Program-made: the position numbers and the translations under genes
Shown here: positions 16,696 through 24,710 of the stretch, piece after piece
Layout: every line of letters starts with the position of its first letter
Position numbering within the stretch: position 1 is the stretch's first letter
Notes under the pieces: generated by a model
Databases searched by the model: none
The model's input: the letters and a program-made list of their open reading frames with translations, nothing else
What the model was told of the DNA's origin: nothing
Assembly (NCBI RefSeq): GCF_021353295.2
Contig: NZ_CP120635.1
Location: forward strand, 3,439,501-3,503,500
DNA length: 64,000 nt
From: Pseudodesulfovibrio thermohalotolerans
GTDB taxonomy: Bacteria; Desulfobacterota; Desulfovibrionia; Desulfovibrionales; Desulfovibrionaceae
Direction: 5' to 3'

Positions 16696-18244
16696 TTCTC
16701 CGGCCGCCTTCCGGCGCGGTCTGCCCGATGACCTCGCTGCCCTGCTCCGTCTGGGTTTCGTGGGCAAATCACATCTGCTCGGCGTGGCCGGAAGTTGCCT
16801 GCGCACGGGCCGGGAAGACCTCGTTCCCGTCGCCTCCGACGCCCTGCGCACACTGATCGCCCACAACCCGCTGGACGGAGGGCTGGCAACCGAGCTGCTG
16901 AATTCTGAACCGGCCGCCACCCTCCTCAACCCCGCGACCCGGACCGGGCTTCGCGGACTCGCCGACCACTGGCGCAGGCCCGTCGATCCCACTTCCCTCC
17001 TCGACACCCTGGCCACCCGAGATTTCCGCCGGACCGTCGCCTTTCTGGACAAGGCCGTGCGCGACGAACCCGGCAACCTGTTCTGGCGCGAACAGGCATT
17101 GACCGTGGGCGCAGTGGAGAACGACCCTGACTTCATTTTCGGTATCCTCAATGCCGACGCCCCGGAAGCCGCCCACCCCGCGCTCAAGGCGGCCGTCGAG
17201 CGTGCCCATGCCCTTTTCACTCCGCGCGAAAACCCCTCGGCCGAAACACTCCTTGAGGCATCCCGCCGCGCACCGTGGAACGCGAACCTTGCGTTGCGCG
17301 CCCATGACGCCGTATCGGGCACGGCCGACGCCCGCGCTCCCCTGCCCGGCCGCACCGCCGTCCTGCTCTACTCATGGAACAAGGCGAACGAGCTGGACGC
17401 CACCCTGCAATCCCTGCTCGCCTCCGACCTGGACGGCGTCTCGGTCTTCGTTCTCGACAACGGCTCCACGGACCGCACCGGCGAGGTCCTGGCGTGCATG
17501 GAGACGCGGTTCGCGGACACCCTCGGCGCAGGCCGGTTCACGATCATTTCCCTGCCGGTGAACATCGGCGCGGCTGCCGCGCGCAACTGGCTGCTCGCCT
17601 TGGAAGAGGTGCGCGCGAACGAGTTCATCTGCTATCTGGATGACGACGTGGAACTGCCCGCCGACTGGCTGCAACGGCTCGGCGCGGCCGTCTCGCGCTA
17701 CCCCGAAGCGGGCGTGTGGGGATGCAAGGTCGTGGACCACGCCAACCCGCTGTGCATCCAGAGCGCGGACAGCCATCTCCGGCTCGACCCGGCGGAACAC
17801 GCCGACCTGACCCGTCTGGCCCCCAACCCGTTCGGCCTCACGGACCTCCACATCCAGACCCTGGACACCGGCGCGTTCGACTTCCTGCGGCCCTGCGCCT
17901 CGGTCACGGGGTGCTGCCACCTGTTCCGCACCAGCGTCCTTCTCGACACCGGCGGCTTCGCCATCCAGCTTTCCCCGTCGCAGTACGACGACATGGAACA
18001 CGACCTGCGCCTGTGCGAAACGCGCCGCTTCCCGGTCTATCAGGGGCACCTGGCGGTGCGCCACAAGAAGCGCACCGGCACGGCGTCCAACACCTCGCGG
18101 CAGGAACTCGGCAACGCCCTGGGCAACAAATACAAAATGCAGACCATGCATACCCGCGCCGAGGTGGCCGCCGCCATGGAGGCGGAACAAGTCCTGCTTG
18201 AAGCCGACCTGCTTCGAAAACTGGAATATCTCGATTCGCTCTGA
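16676..18244 (+). CDS. GT2-family glycosyltransferase with an extra N-terminal domain
   Basis: 522 residues. The ATG at 16676, with GGAGGA 8 bases upstream inside the previous gene, is preferred over an upstream TTG start. About 220 N-terminal residues form a helical region I do not recognise. From RTAVLLYSWNKANELDATLQ onward it is a GT-A family 2 transferase: nucleotide-binding FVLDNGSTDRTGE, the DxD metal motif in CYLDDDVELP, and a later acidic catalytic segment YDDMEHDL. It is translationally coupled to the deacetylase/GT4 gene and presumably acts in the same glycan pathway. A terminator hairpin overlaps its stop codon. Donor and acceptor sugars are not predictable. Confidence 0.88.
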   Translation: MSTPRADSPAAFRRGLPDDLAALLRLGFVGKSHLLGVAGSCLRTGREDLVPVASDALRTLIAHNPLDGGLATELLNSEPAATLLNPATRTGLRGLADHWRRPVDPTSLLDTLATRDFRRTVAFLDKAVRDEPGNLFWREQALTVGAVENDPDFIFGILNADAPEAAHPALKAAVERAHALFTPRENPSAETLLEASRRAPWNANLALRAHDAVSGTADARAPLPGRTAVLLYSWNKANELDATLQSLLASDLDGVSVFVLDNGSTDRTGEVLACMETRFADTLGAGRFTIISLPVNIGAAAARNWLLALEEVRANEFICYLDDDVELPADWLQRLGAAVSRYPEAGVWGCKVVDHANPLCIQSADSHLRLDPAEHADLTRLAPNPFGLTDLHIQTLDTGAFDFLRPCASVTGCCHLFRTSVLLDTGGFAIQLSPSQYDDMEHDLRLCETRRFPVYQGHLAVRHKKRTGTASNTSRQELGNALGNKYKMQTMHTRAEVAAAMEAEQVLLEADLLRKLEYLDSL

Positions 18245-18256
18245 ATCGAATTTTCG
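18231..18256 (+). terminator. Terminator hairpin overlapping the GT2 stop codon
   Basis: TCGATTC and GAATCGA form a perfect 7-bp stem with a 5-base loop that includes the first base of the stop codon, followed by ATTTTCG and, a little later, a run of eight or more T. It closes the glycosyltransferase transcript and marks the border of the repeat region. Confidence 0.65.
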
Positions 18257-18314
18257 CTGTAATTCTTTTTTTTGGGGGGGGAGGGGAAGAAGGAGTAGTG
18301 CGGTTGGGGGTGCC

Positions 18315-18622
18315 GCGCTTCGCGTTCGACGGTGCGCGTCATCCTTACGTGTTATTTCGCCTTTACGGCGACTTCCTTTTTTGCTGGCGCAGAAAAAAGG
18401 AAGCAAAAACTGCGCTTTTTTGGCCCTGCGTGCTCCCGAAAGCAGTGGCCAAGAGCCTGTAGCGGCTTTCGCTGGCCGACAGGATGTCTGCCTCCGGCAG
18501 ACGCAGTCGGCCCACGCTTCGCCGCTTCAGACAGGCTCTAGGCCCCGGCTTTCGAACGTCTCCTGCGCAAGCGAGGCCATGTCTTCCAACGCGGGAAGGC
18601 TTATTTGAGGTTCTTCGTTCTC
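18315..18622 (+). repeat. Intergenic repeat A, copy 1 (about 308 bp)
   Basis: Nearly identical to copy 2 at 18693-19001, with a period of 378 bases. It begins GCGCTTCGCGTTC and contains two structural parts. First is a strong A/T hairpin, CTTCCTTTTTT pairing with AAAAAAGGAAG. Second is a nested stem set: GAGCCTGT/ACAGGCTC outside, AGCGGC/GCCGCT, GGCCGAC/GTCGGCC, and GTCTGCC/GGCAGAC at the tip. No ribosome site or credible protein accompanies it; the short frames through it read differently in each phase and are low-complexity. It is probably a dispersed repeat with RNA or DNA secondary structure. Confidence 0.85.
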
Positions 18623-18692
18623 GGAAAGAGCTTCCATAAACGAGACGAAAACCCTCGCAAAGACGAGTATGATGTAGCGCGAGAATATTAGC

Positions 18693-19001
18693 GCGCTTCG
18701 CGTTCTACGGTGCACGGCATCGTTACGTTTTGTTTCGCCTTTACGGCGACTTCCTTTTTTGCTGGCGCAGAAAAAAGGAAGCAAAAACTGCGCTTTTTTG
18801 GCCCTGCGTGCTCCCGAAAGCAGTGGCCAAGAGCCTGTAGCGGCTTTCGCTGCCCGACAGGATGTCTGCCTTTGGCAGACGCAGTCGGCCTACGCTTCGC
18901 CGCTTCAGACAGGCTCTAGGCCCCGGCTTTCGAACGTCTCCTGCGCAAGCGAGGCCATGTCTTCCAACGCGGGAAGGGCCTATTTCAGGCTCTTCGTTCT
19001 C
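18693..19001 (+). repeat. Intergenic repeat A, copy 2 (about 309 bp)
   Basis: Second copy of the element at 18315-18622, same orientation. The A/T hairpin and the following 50 bases are unchanged. Most differences are in the first 40 bases, in the tip loop (TCC changed to TTT, stem kept) and at one base of the GGCCGAC arm, which loses one pair. The 70 bases between the copies contain no feature I recognise. The 50 bases after this copy, up to repeat B, also hold nothing identifiable. Confidence 0.85.
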
Positions 19002-19050
19002 CTAAAAACACCCAAAGGCGACCGCCCCCCTTAAAGGTCCTACTAGCACT

Positions 19051-19334
19051 AGCCCTGGATCAGCGGCCTAGAAGCCGACCGCGAAGAGGCGGCGGCTCCT
19101 GTGACGATCAAGAAAGTGCTATCGATAGTGGGGAGCGGGCCACCAGAGAAGGACTTATACTTTTGATCGGGTGGAGCCGCCCTGAGCGGAGCGGATTCTT
19201 GCCGAAGATCCTGCGGGCGGCCGAGCTGGCGCAAGGCCCTTTTCTTTCGTCTATTTCTTTTGGGCCAGCAAAAGAAATGGACCCCGCCGGGAGGGCATGG
19301 AAGCTGAGGAGGCAAAGCCTCCACACTGGCTCTC
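19051..19334 (-). repeat. Intergenic repeat B, copy 1 (about 284 bp)
   Basis: Direct repeat of 19416-19694 with a period of 365 bases. Starting AGCCCTGGATCAGCGG, it includes a conserved block GATCCTGCGGGCGGCCGAG, an A/T hairpin (ATTTCTTTTG pairing with CAAAAGAAAT) and GGAGGC-AAA-GCCTCC near its end. Read on the minus strand it has the same order of elements as repeat A on the plus strand (T-rich arm, GCTGGC-type loop, A-rich arm, then AAAAGGGCC), so it is listed here in that orientation. No credible gene is present. Confidence 0.8.
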
Positions 19335-19415
19335 ATCGCCCTAACAAGCTGGCGCACCATCCCGCAAATAAGACCTCTCCCGCAACCAAGCTCCTTCGGA
19401 GAGTTACCCAACCCC

Positions 19416-19694
19416 AGCCCTGGATCAGCGGCGTAGAAGCCGACCGCGAAGGGCCGGCGGCTCCTGTTACGAGCAAGAAAGTGCTATCGAAAGTGGGGAG
19501 CTGTACACCAGAGAAGGACCTATACTTTTGCTGGGATGGAGCCGACCCGAGCGGATCGGATTCTTGCCGAAGATCCTGCGGGCGGCCGAGCTGGCGCAAG
19601 GCCCTTTTTTGGTTCTTTTTTGGGCAAGCAAAAAAGATCCGCCGCCCGCGAAGGGCATGGAAGCTGAGGAGGCAAAGCCTCCACACTGGCTCTC
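19416..19694 (-). repeat. Intergenic repeat B, copy 2 (about 279 bp)
   Basis: Second copy of the element at 19051-19334. Its A/T hairpin has changed on both arms: GGTTCTTTTTTG pairs with CAAAAAAGATCC (one mismatch) where copy 1 has ATTTCTTTTG with CAAAAGAAAT. The flanking blocks are otherwise alike. The 80 bases between the copies and the 85 bases after this copy, before the transaldolase terminator, contain nothing I recognise. Confidence 0.8.
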
Positions 19695-19779
19695 GCACCA
19701 AAGGCGCGCCTGCCTTATCGAGCCGACACACCTTCCCGCAAAGAAAAATACTTGCCGCCTTCCACCCTCAACATAATAA

Positions 19780-19810
19780 ACAAATAAAAAAGCCGCCCTG
19801 TTGGGCGGCT
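19780..19810 (-). terminator. Rho-independent terminator of the transaldolase gene
   Basis: On the minus strand AGCCGCCC, a 4-base loop and GGGCGGCT are followed by TTTTTATTTG. It lies 18 bases after the transaldolase stop codon and separates it from the repeat region. Confidence 0.92.
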
Positions 19811-19827
19811 CTCCGATTCCCTGTTGT

Positions 19828-20478
19828 TTATACACTTTTCTGAAACGCTTCCCAATCGGCAAGGAAGGTGGCCAGCCCCTTGTCCGTGAGCGGGTGCTGC
19901 ATGAGCTGCATGATCGTCGCATACGGCAGGGTAATCACATCCGCACCAATGAGACCGGCCTCAAGCACGTGCAGGGGATGCCGCACCGAGGCGACCAGAA
20001 TCTTGGTGTCGAAGTCGTAATTATCGAACATGGTCCGCATCTGGTCCACGCCCTCCATGCCGGATTGGCTCAAGCCGTCGAGCCTGCCGACAAAGGGCGA
20101 GACGTAGGTGGCTCCGAGCTTGGCGGCCAATAGTGCCTGCGTGGGCGAAAACACCAGCGTCACATTGGTCTGGATGCCCCGTGCGGTCAGCTCCTTGAGG
20201 GCCTTGAGCCCCTCGGGAATCATGGGAATCTTGACCACCACATTGGGGCCGAAGGAAACCAGGTCCTTGGCTTCCTTTATCATCTCCTCGTGGGTCGTGC
20301 CGATGACCTCAAGGGAGACCGGGCCGTCCACCAGTTCGCAGATGCGCGCGGCCTGCCTGCGCCAGTCGCCGCCCTCGCGGGACATAAGCGTGGGGTTGGT
20401 GGTCACTCCGTCGAGCAGGCCGAGCTCGCCCACTTCACGAATCTGGTCCAGGTTGGCGGTATCGAGAAAGAACTGCAT
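19828..20478 (-). CDS. Transaldolase / fructose-6-phosphate aldolase family protein
   Basis: 216 residues, the short TalC/FSA subfamily. It begins MQFFLDTANLDQIRE, typical of that group, with GVTTNPTLM and the Schiff-base lysine in VVVKIPMI near residue 84. These enzymes transfer or cleave dihydroxyacetone units between sugar phosphates in the cytoplasm; the sequence does not tell transaldolase from aldolase activity. In sulfate reducers lacking a classical transaldolase, this type usually supports the non-oxidative pentose phosphate route. GGAGG sits about 5 bases before the ATG. It is divergent from cbiET across an A/T-rich 148-base gap that probably holds both promoters. Confidence 0.93.
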   Translation of the reverse strand: MQFFLDTANLDQIREVGELGLLDGVTTNPTLMSREGGDWRRQAARICELVDGPVSLEVIGTTHEEMIKEAKDLVSFGPNVVVKIPMIPEGLKALKELTARGIQTNVTLVFSPTQALLAAKLGATYVSPFVGRLDGLSQSGMEGVDQMRTMFDNYDFDTKILVASVRHPLHVLEAGLIGADVITLPYATIMQLMQHPLTDKGLATFLADWEAFQKSV

Positions 20479-20626
20479 GTTTCCTCCTAGGTGACGGGGC
20501 GGAACGCTCCGGGGTTTGCAGGGCTGTTCATAACATAAACAAAATTAAGTGAAAACCATCCACAAACGTTTTCATTTCATGCGCATTGTCCTTCCCCCCC
20601 GGCTTTGTTTCGTTTACATTGCGGCA

Positions 20627-21871
20627 ATGAGCAAGATTAAACCCGTCCGCATCATCGGGCTGCCGCCCGGTTCCCTATCCCTGTCAAAGACCGCAGCCTC
20701 GGCTCTTGCCGAGGCCGATCTCGTTGTGGGCGGCAAGCGGCTTCTTGCGGCCTGTCCGGACGACTTGCTTCAGGCGCACGCCCATCGGCTGGCCATCACG
20801 GGTTCGCTCAAGCCGATAATCGAAACCATGCGCAAGGCCGCCCGCAAGGGACGCCAGGTAGTGGTCCTGGCCGACGGGGACCCGCTTTTTTTCGGCATAG
20901 GGAAACGGTTGGGCGAGGAGCTTGGCCGCGAAAACCTGGTGGTGGAGCCGAGCCTGTCCACGGTGCAGTTGGCTGCGGCCCGGCTGGCCCTGCCGTGGCA
21001 GAAAATGGACTTCGTGTCCCTGCACGGGCGCGACGACTACGCCCCCCTGTACGCGGCATTGGTCCGCGCCGATCTCATCGCGGTCTTCACCGATGCCGAG
21101 AACTCTCCGGCCGAGGTGGCCCGCGCCCTGCTTGAACGCGGGGCCGACTGTTTCTCCATGACCGTGCTGGAAAACCTGGGCGCGCCGGACGAGCGCATCC
21201 GGCCCCTGGCGTTGTGGGAAACCTGGGGCATGGATTTCTCGCCGCTGAACCTGGTGGTTCTGGAACGGCAGTACCCGCCGGAGATCGGCCTTTCCCTGGG
21301 CATTCCGGATCATTTCTACCTGCATCAGAAAAACCTGATTACCAAATTGCCCGTACGCGCGGCCGGACTGGCCCACCTGAACGTGGCGCCGGATTCCACG
21401 GTCTGGGACCTCGGCGCGGGCTGCGGCTCCGTGTCCATCGAGGCGTCCCACCTGGCGAGACGGGGACGGGTCTTCGCTGTGGAGCGGAACAAGACCAGGG
21501 CGGCCATGATCCGCGAAAACATCCGACGCACCGGGGCGTGGCTGGTGGACGTGGTCCTCGGCGAAATGCCCGGCTCGCTGGAAGGCCTGCCCGAGCCGGA
21601 CCGCATCTTCATCGGCGGGGGGCTGGGCGGGGAATCCAACCAGGACACAGTCCTGCTGGAAACGGCCTGCCGCAACCTCAAACCGCGCGGCCGTATCGTG
21701 GTCCACTGCATCCTCCTCGACTCCCTGCACACGGCCAAAGCTCATTTCCAAGCGCACGGCTGGCACTTCGGCGTGACCCAACTCCAGGCGTCCGCCACGG
21801 ACTCGCTGGCCGGAGACCTGCGCTTCAAGGCCCAGAACCCGGTCTTCGTACTCTGGGCCGAAAAGCCCTAA
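20627..21871 (+). CDS. cbiET: Cobalt-precorrin-6B/precorrin-6Y C5,15-methyltransferase (decarboxylating), CbiE-CbiT fusion
   Basis: 414 residues from MSKIKPVRI; this ATG gives the expected length, though its ribosome site is weak and the frame stays open to 20549. The N-terminal half is a SAM-dependent tetrapyrrole methylase (CbiE) with LADGDPLFFGIGKRL. The C-terminal half is a Rossmann-fold methyltransferase (CbiT) with VWDLGAGCGSVSIEA and FAVERNKTRA. Together they methylate C5 and C15 and decarboxylate the ring C acetate in corrin synthesis. Other cobalamin genes lie scattered in the window rather than adjacent. The last bases of its stop overlap the end of the pseudogene on the opposite strand. 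Confidence 0.93.
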   Translation: MSKIKPVRIIGLPPGSLSLSKTAASALAEADLVVGGKRLLAACPDDLLQAHAHRLAITGSLKPIIETMRKAARKGRQVVVLADGDPLFFGIGKRLGEELGRENLVVEPSLSTVQLAAARLALPWQKMDFVSLHGRDDYAPLYAALVRADLIAVFTDAENSPAEVARALLERGADCFSMTVLENLGAPDERIRPLALWETWGMDFSPLNLVVLERQYPPEIGLSLGIPDHFYLHQKNLITKLPVRAAGLAHLNVAPDSTVWDLGAGCGSVSIEASHLARRGRVFAVERNKTRAAMIRENIRRTGAWLVDVVLGEMPGSLEGLPEPDRIFIGGGLGGESNQDTVLLETACRNLKPRGRIVVHCILLDSLHTAKAHFQAHGWHFGVTQLQASATDSLAGDLRFKAQNPVFVLWAEKP

Positions 21872-22635
21872 CGCGGCTTGCCGTCCGCCACGCTCTCGGA
21901 GACATAGGCGGCCGCAAGGCGGCTGTAAGTCCCGTCGGTCCTGATTGCGGCCAACCCCGCATTGAACCGCGCCATGAGTTCGCTCGCGCCGGGCTACGTC
22001 TTTGAGACCATGAGGCTCAAAGGCGCAAGATACCATGGGGTGGGCGTGGAGCCGAACTGGTCGAAGCGTTCGGGATAGACTCGCCTGATAAGTTCCCAAC
22101 CCGCCAACTCGTCCTCGGCGAACAAGGCGCACCGCTCCTCCCAGACCTTCCGGATGCCCGAGCCCTCACTGGAGGCGTAGTCCATGCTGAGCCCCTTTTC
22201 CTCGAATACTTCCTCGTAGTGATGTCCGGATGTTCCGGCGATGGTGAACCCGCGCAGGTCGTCAAAGGAAGTAAAATCATACTCGCCCAGCCGTCCCCTG
22301 AGATAGAAGAAGACGCACCGGCTGATCCAGATCGTGTCGCTGAACCAGGCGTATTCTCCACGCTTCGCGGTATAGGTGAAGGGAAAGGCCGCAAAAGCGT
22401 CGCCCTGGCGGAGCATCATGGCGCAACGCCGCCAGGGAAGGAACAACACGGTCGTCTTCACTCCGCTCCGGGCGAATGCGGCCGCGACCACCTCGACCAA
22501 CAGCCCGGGCCGATCCGTCCAGCTCATGACGTACGGAGCGTATTCACCGGCGACGAGCATGATGGACTCCTCGGCCCGAACGGAAGGAGCAATCAGCAGC
22601 ATCAGGAGAACGAAGGACGCCAGAAATCAGATCAT
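21868..22635 (-). pseudogene. Solute-binding protein (SBP_bac_3 type) with two in-frame stops
   Basis: The frame from ATG 22635 reads M-I-stop(TGA at 22629-22627), then FLASFVLLMLLIAPSVRAEE, a normal signal peptide. It continues through a periplasmic binding domain (MLVAGEYAPYV, FLPWRRCAMML, FDDLRGFTIAGTSGHHY) to VSKT. There TAG at 21996-21994 interrupts it, and it resumes in the same frame for 41 codons (PGASELMARFNAGLAAIRTDG..., a typical end of this family) to a stop at 21870-21868. Both stops are one C-to-T change from sense codons (CGA, CAG). An AGGGGGG ribosome site precedes the ATG at 22635. An ORF of 202 residues (21994-22602) remains open but lacks the charged signal start and the last helix. 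Recent loss of function is the simplest reading. Confidence 0.75.
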
Positions 22636-22739
22636 GGCCCCCCTATTAACACGCCCGTATTGATTCCGCCTCCATTTTTTCCCATAAGTATACAGCTCTG
22701 TGGTGGCGCGCCGGGAGCGCATGTATTACCCTGCGCCCC

Positions 22740-24023
22740 ATGTCCGACTCCAGCACCCGACGCACAACCCCGTCCCGCGCGCTTCTCTCCTGGGCCCTGT
22801 ACGACTGGGCCAACTCCGGCTTCGCCGCATTGGTGCAGACATTCGTGTTCGCCGCCTATTTCGCCAGGGCCGTGGCCGAAAACGAGACCCTGGGCACGGC
22901 CTTGTGGGGAAACATGATGGGCATTGCCGGGTTGGTCATCGGCCTGGGAGGCCCGGTGCTCGGCGCACTGGCCGACCGCGCCGGTCGACGCAAACCGTGG
23001 CTCGCCGCCTTCACCGTCCTGTGCATCGCGGCCACGGGGCTGCTGTGGTTCGTCCGCCCGGACCCGTCCCACGTCTGGCCCGCTCTCGCCCTGGCCGGAA
23101 TCGCCACCATCGGCAGCGAGTACGCCATGATCTTCTACAACGCCATGCTCCCGGACCTGGCCCCGCGCAAGCGCATGGGCCGCTGGTCGGGCTGGGGCTG
23201 GGGACTGGGCTACGCGGGCGGGCTGGTCCTGCTGCTGATCGCCCTCTACGGCCTGGTCAGGACGCCGGGCTGGTTCGGCATCCCCTCCGCCGACGCACTG
23301 AACGTGCGCGCGGTCATGCCCCTGACGGCCCTGTGGTATCTGGTCTTCTGCCTGCCGCTTTTCCTGTTCACCCCGGACGCGCCCTCCGCGAACATTCCGC
23401 CGAAACGCGCGGTGCGCGAGGCCGTCGCCCAGTTGCGGGATTCCCTGAAAGGCCTGCGCAAGCACCGGGCCATCGCCCTGTTTCTGCTCGCCCGCATGTT
23501 TTACAACGACGGCCTGACCACCATGTTCGCCTTTGGGGGAATCTACGCAGCGGCGGCCTTCGGCATGACCCCAGGCGAGGTCATCGTCTTCGGCATCGGG
23601 CTGAACGTCACTGCCGGGCTGGGCGCGGCCGCCTTCGCCTGGCTGGACGACCGCCTCGGGCCGCGCCGGACCATCCTTCTATCCCTGATCGGCCTGGTTG
23701 TGCCGGGCACGGCCATCCTGCTGGTGCAAAGCAAAACCCTGTTCTGGATTTTCGGACTGGCCATTGGTATATTTGTTGGTCCGGTACAGGCGTCGAGCCG
23801 CTCCTGGCTTGCCCACGCGGCCCCGGCCGGGAAGCGGACCGAGATGTTCGGGCTCATGGCCCTGTCCGGGAAGCTGACTTCATTTCTCGGCCCGTTTCTG
23901 GTGGGCTGGCTGACGCTGGCCACGGGCAGCCAGCGGCTGGGCATGTCCTCGGTGATCGCCCTGTTCGGCATCGGCCTTGCGGTCATGCTGTTCGTGCCCG
24001 CCCCAACCTGCAAGGAGGAGTGA
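22740..24023 (+). CDS. MFS transporter, UMF1/Atg22-like family
   Basis: 427 residues with about twelve membrane helices. The start LLSWALYDWANSGFAALVQTFVFAAYF is characteristic of the UMF1 (Atg22-like) branch of the major facilitator superfamily, and the loop ALADRAGRRKPWL after helix 2 is the MFS motif A. A second similar loop occurs mid-protein (WLDDRLGPRRTIL). It sits in the inner membrane; substrates of bacterial UMF1 proteins are mostly unknown. The AMMECR1 gene begins 4 bases after its stop, so the two are one transcript. No strong ribosome site is visible upstream of the ATG. Confidence 0.88.
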   Translation: MSDSSTRRTTPSRALLSWALYDWANSGFAALVQTFVFAAYFARAVAENETLGTALWGNMMGIAGLVIGLGGPVLGALADRAGRRKPWLAAFTVLCIAATGLLWFVRPDPSHVWPALALAGIATIGSEYAMIFYNAMLPDLAPRKRMGRWSGWGWGLGYAGGLVLLLIALYGLVRTPGWFGIPSADALNVRAVMPLTALWYLVFCLPLFLFTPDAPSANIPPKRAVREAVAQLRDSLKGLRKHRAIALFLLARMFYNDGLTTMFAFGGIYAAAAFGMTPGEVIVFGIGLNVTAGLGAAAFAWLDDRLGPRRTILLSLIGLVVPGTAILLVQSKTLFWIFGLAIGIFVGPVQASSRSWLAHAAPAGKRTEMFGLMALSGKLTSFLGPFLVGWLTLATGSQRLGMSSVIALFGIGLAVMLFVPAPTCKEE

Positions 24024-24026
24024 ATC

Positions 24027-24584
24027 ATGTCGGATTTCCGCTTCGAACTGACCGACGAGGAAAAGCAATACCTCAAAAGTCTCGTGGTCATGGCCATCTC
24101 TTCCGGCCTGGGGATCGGCGACGCCCCGCACACGCCGCCCGAACCGCCCACCCAAAAGCTGCGCGAACATCTTGGCGCCTTTGTGACGCTCAAGCTCCAC
24201 GACAGCCTCCGGGGCTGCATCGGCAACGTCTACGGGACGGGCGAACTCTACCGCACGGTCTGGGACATGGCCCTGTCGGCAGCCTTCCGCGACCCGCGCT
24301 TCCCGCCCCTGACAGAGGGCGAGTTCCATGCCATGGAATACGAAATCTCCATCCTCGGCCCCATTGAGCCGTGCCCGGACCCGGCCCAGGTGGAAGTGGG
24401 GCGCCACGGCCTGATAATGCGCCGGGGAGGACGGTCGGGACTGCTCCTGCCCCAGGTCCCGGTCGAGTGGAAATGGAACCGCGAGACCTTCCTGGCCCAG
24501 ACCTGCGCCAAGGCGGGCCTTCCCCGCAACTCCTGGAAGGAACCTGCCACGGAGATCTACTGGTTCGAAGCCGAAGTATTCTGA
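24027..24584 (+). CDS. amrA: AMMECR1-domain protein (AmmeMemoRadiSam system protein A)
   Basis: 185 residues comprising one AMMECR1 domain. The diagnostic segment LRGCIGN occurs near residue 53, with GAFVTLK before it and FRDPRFPPLT after it, as in the family. Ribosome site AAGGAGGAG lies at the end of the preceding transporter gene. In many bacteria this protein is encoded with a Memo-type dioxygenase and a radical SAM protein; neither partner is in this window. Its biochemical role is not established; the conserved Cys suggests a catalytic or modification function. Coupling to a UMF1 transporter gene is the only local clue. Confidence 0.9.
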   Translation: MSDFRFELTDEEKQYLKSLVVMAISSGLGIGDAPHTPPEPPTQKLREHLGAFVTLKLHDSLRGCIGNVYGTGELYRTVWDMALSAAFRDPRFPPLTEGEFHAMEYEISILGPIEPCPDPAQVEVGRHGLIMRRGGRSGLLLPQVPVEWKWNRETFLAQTCAKAGLPRNSWKEPATEIYWFEAEVF

Positions 24585-24710
24585 TCTCCCCCCCCTCGAC
24601 GGGAGAATCTCCTATCGACAGTGGTAGTTATTATCGTGTATAGATTTCTTCCATAAACAGGCGGCCGACATTATACATGGCCGCGCAATTTGCCGCGCGC
24701 AAGGTATTTC

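Noticed and set aside
18332..18919. 69-residue frames in both copies of repeat A
   Set aside because: Only present because the repeats are similar; no ribosome site, no membrane or domain features, and the alternative frames are just as open.
19163..19843. 226-residue frame and several antisense frames through repeat B
   Set aside because: Spans repeat copies and the transaldolase terminator; composition is not protein-like.
21994..22629. TGA read as selenocysteine and TAG as pyrrolysine in the solute-binding gene
   Set aside because: Positions (signal peptide codon 3, and near the end of a binding protein) have no functional reason for either residue; two independent C-to-T mutations are simpler.
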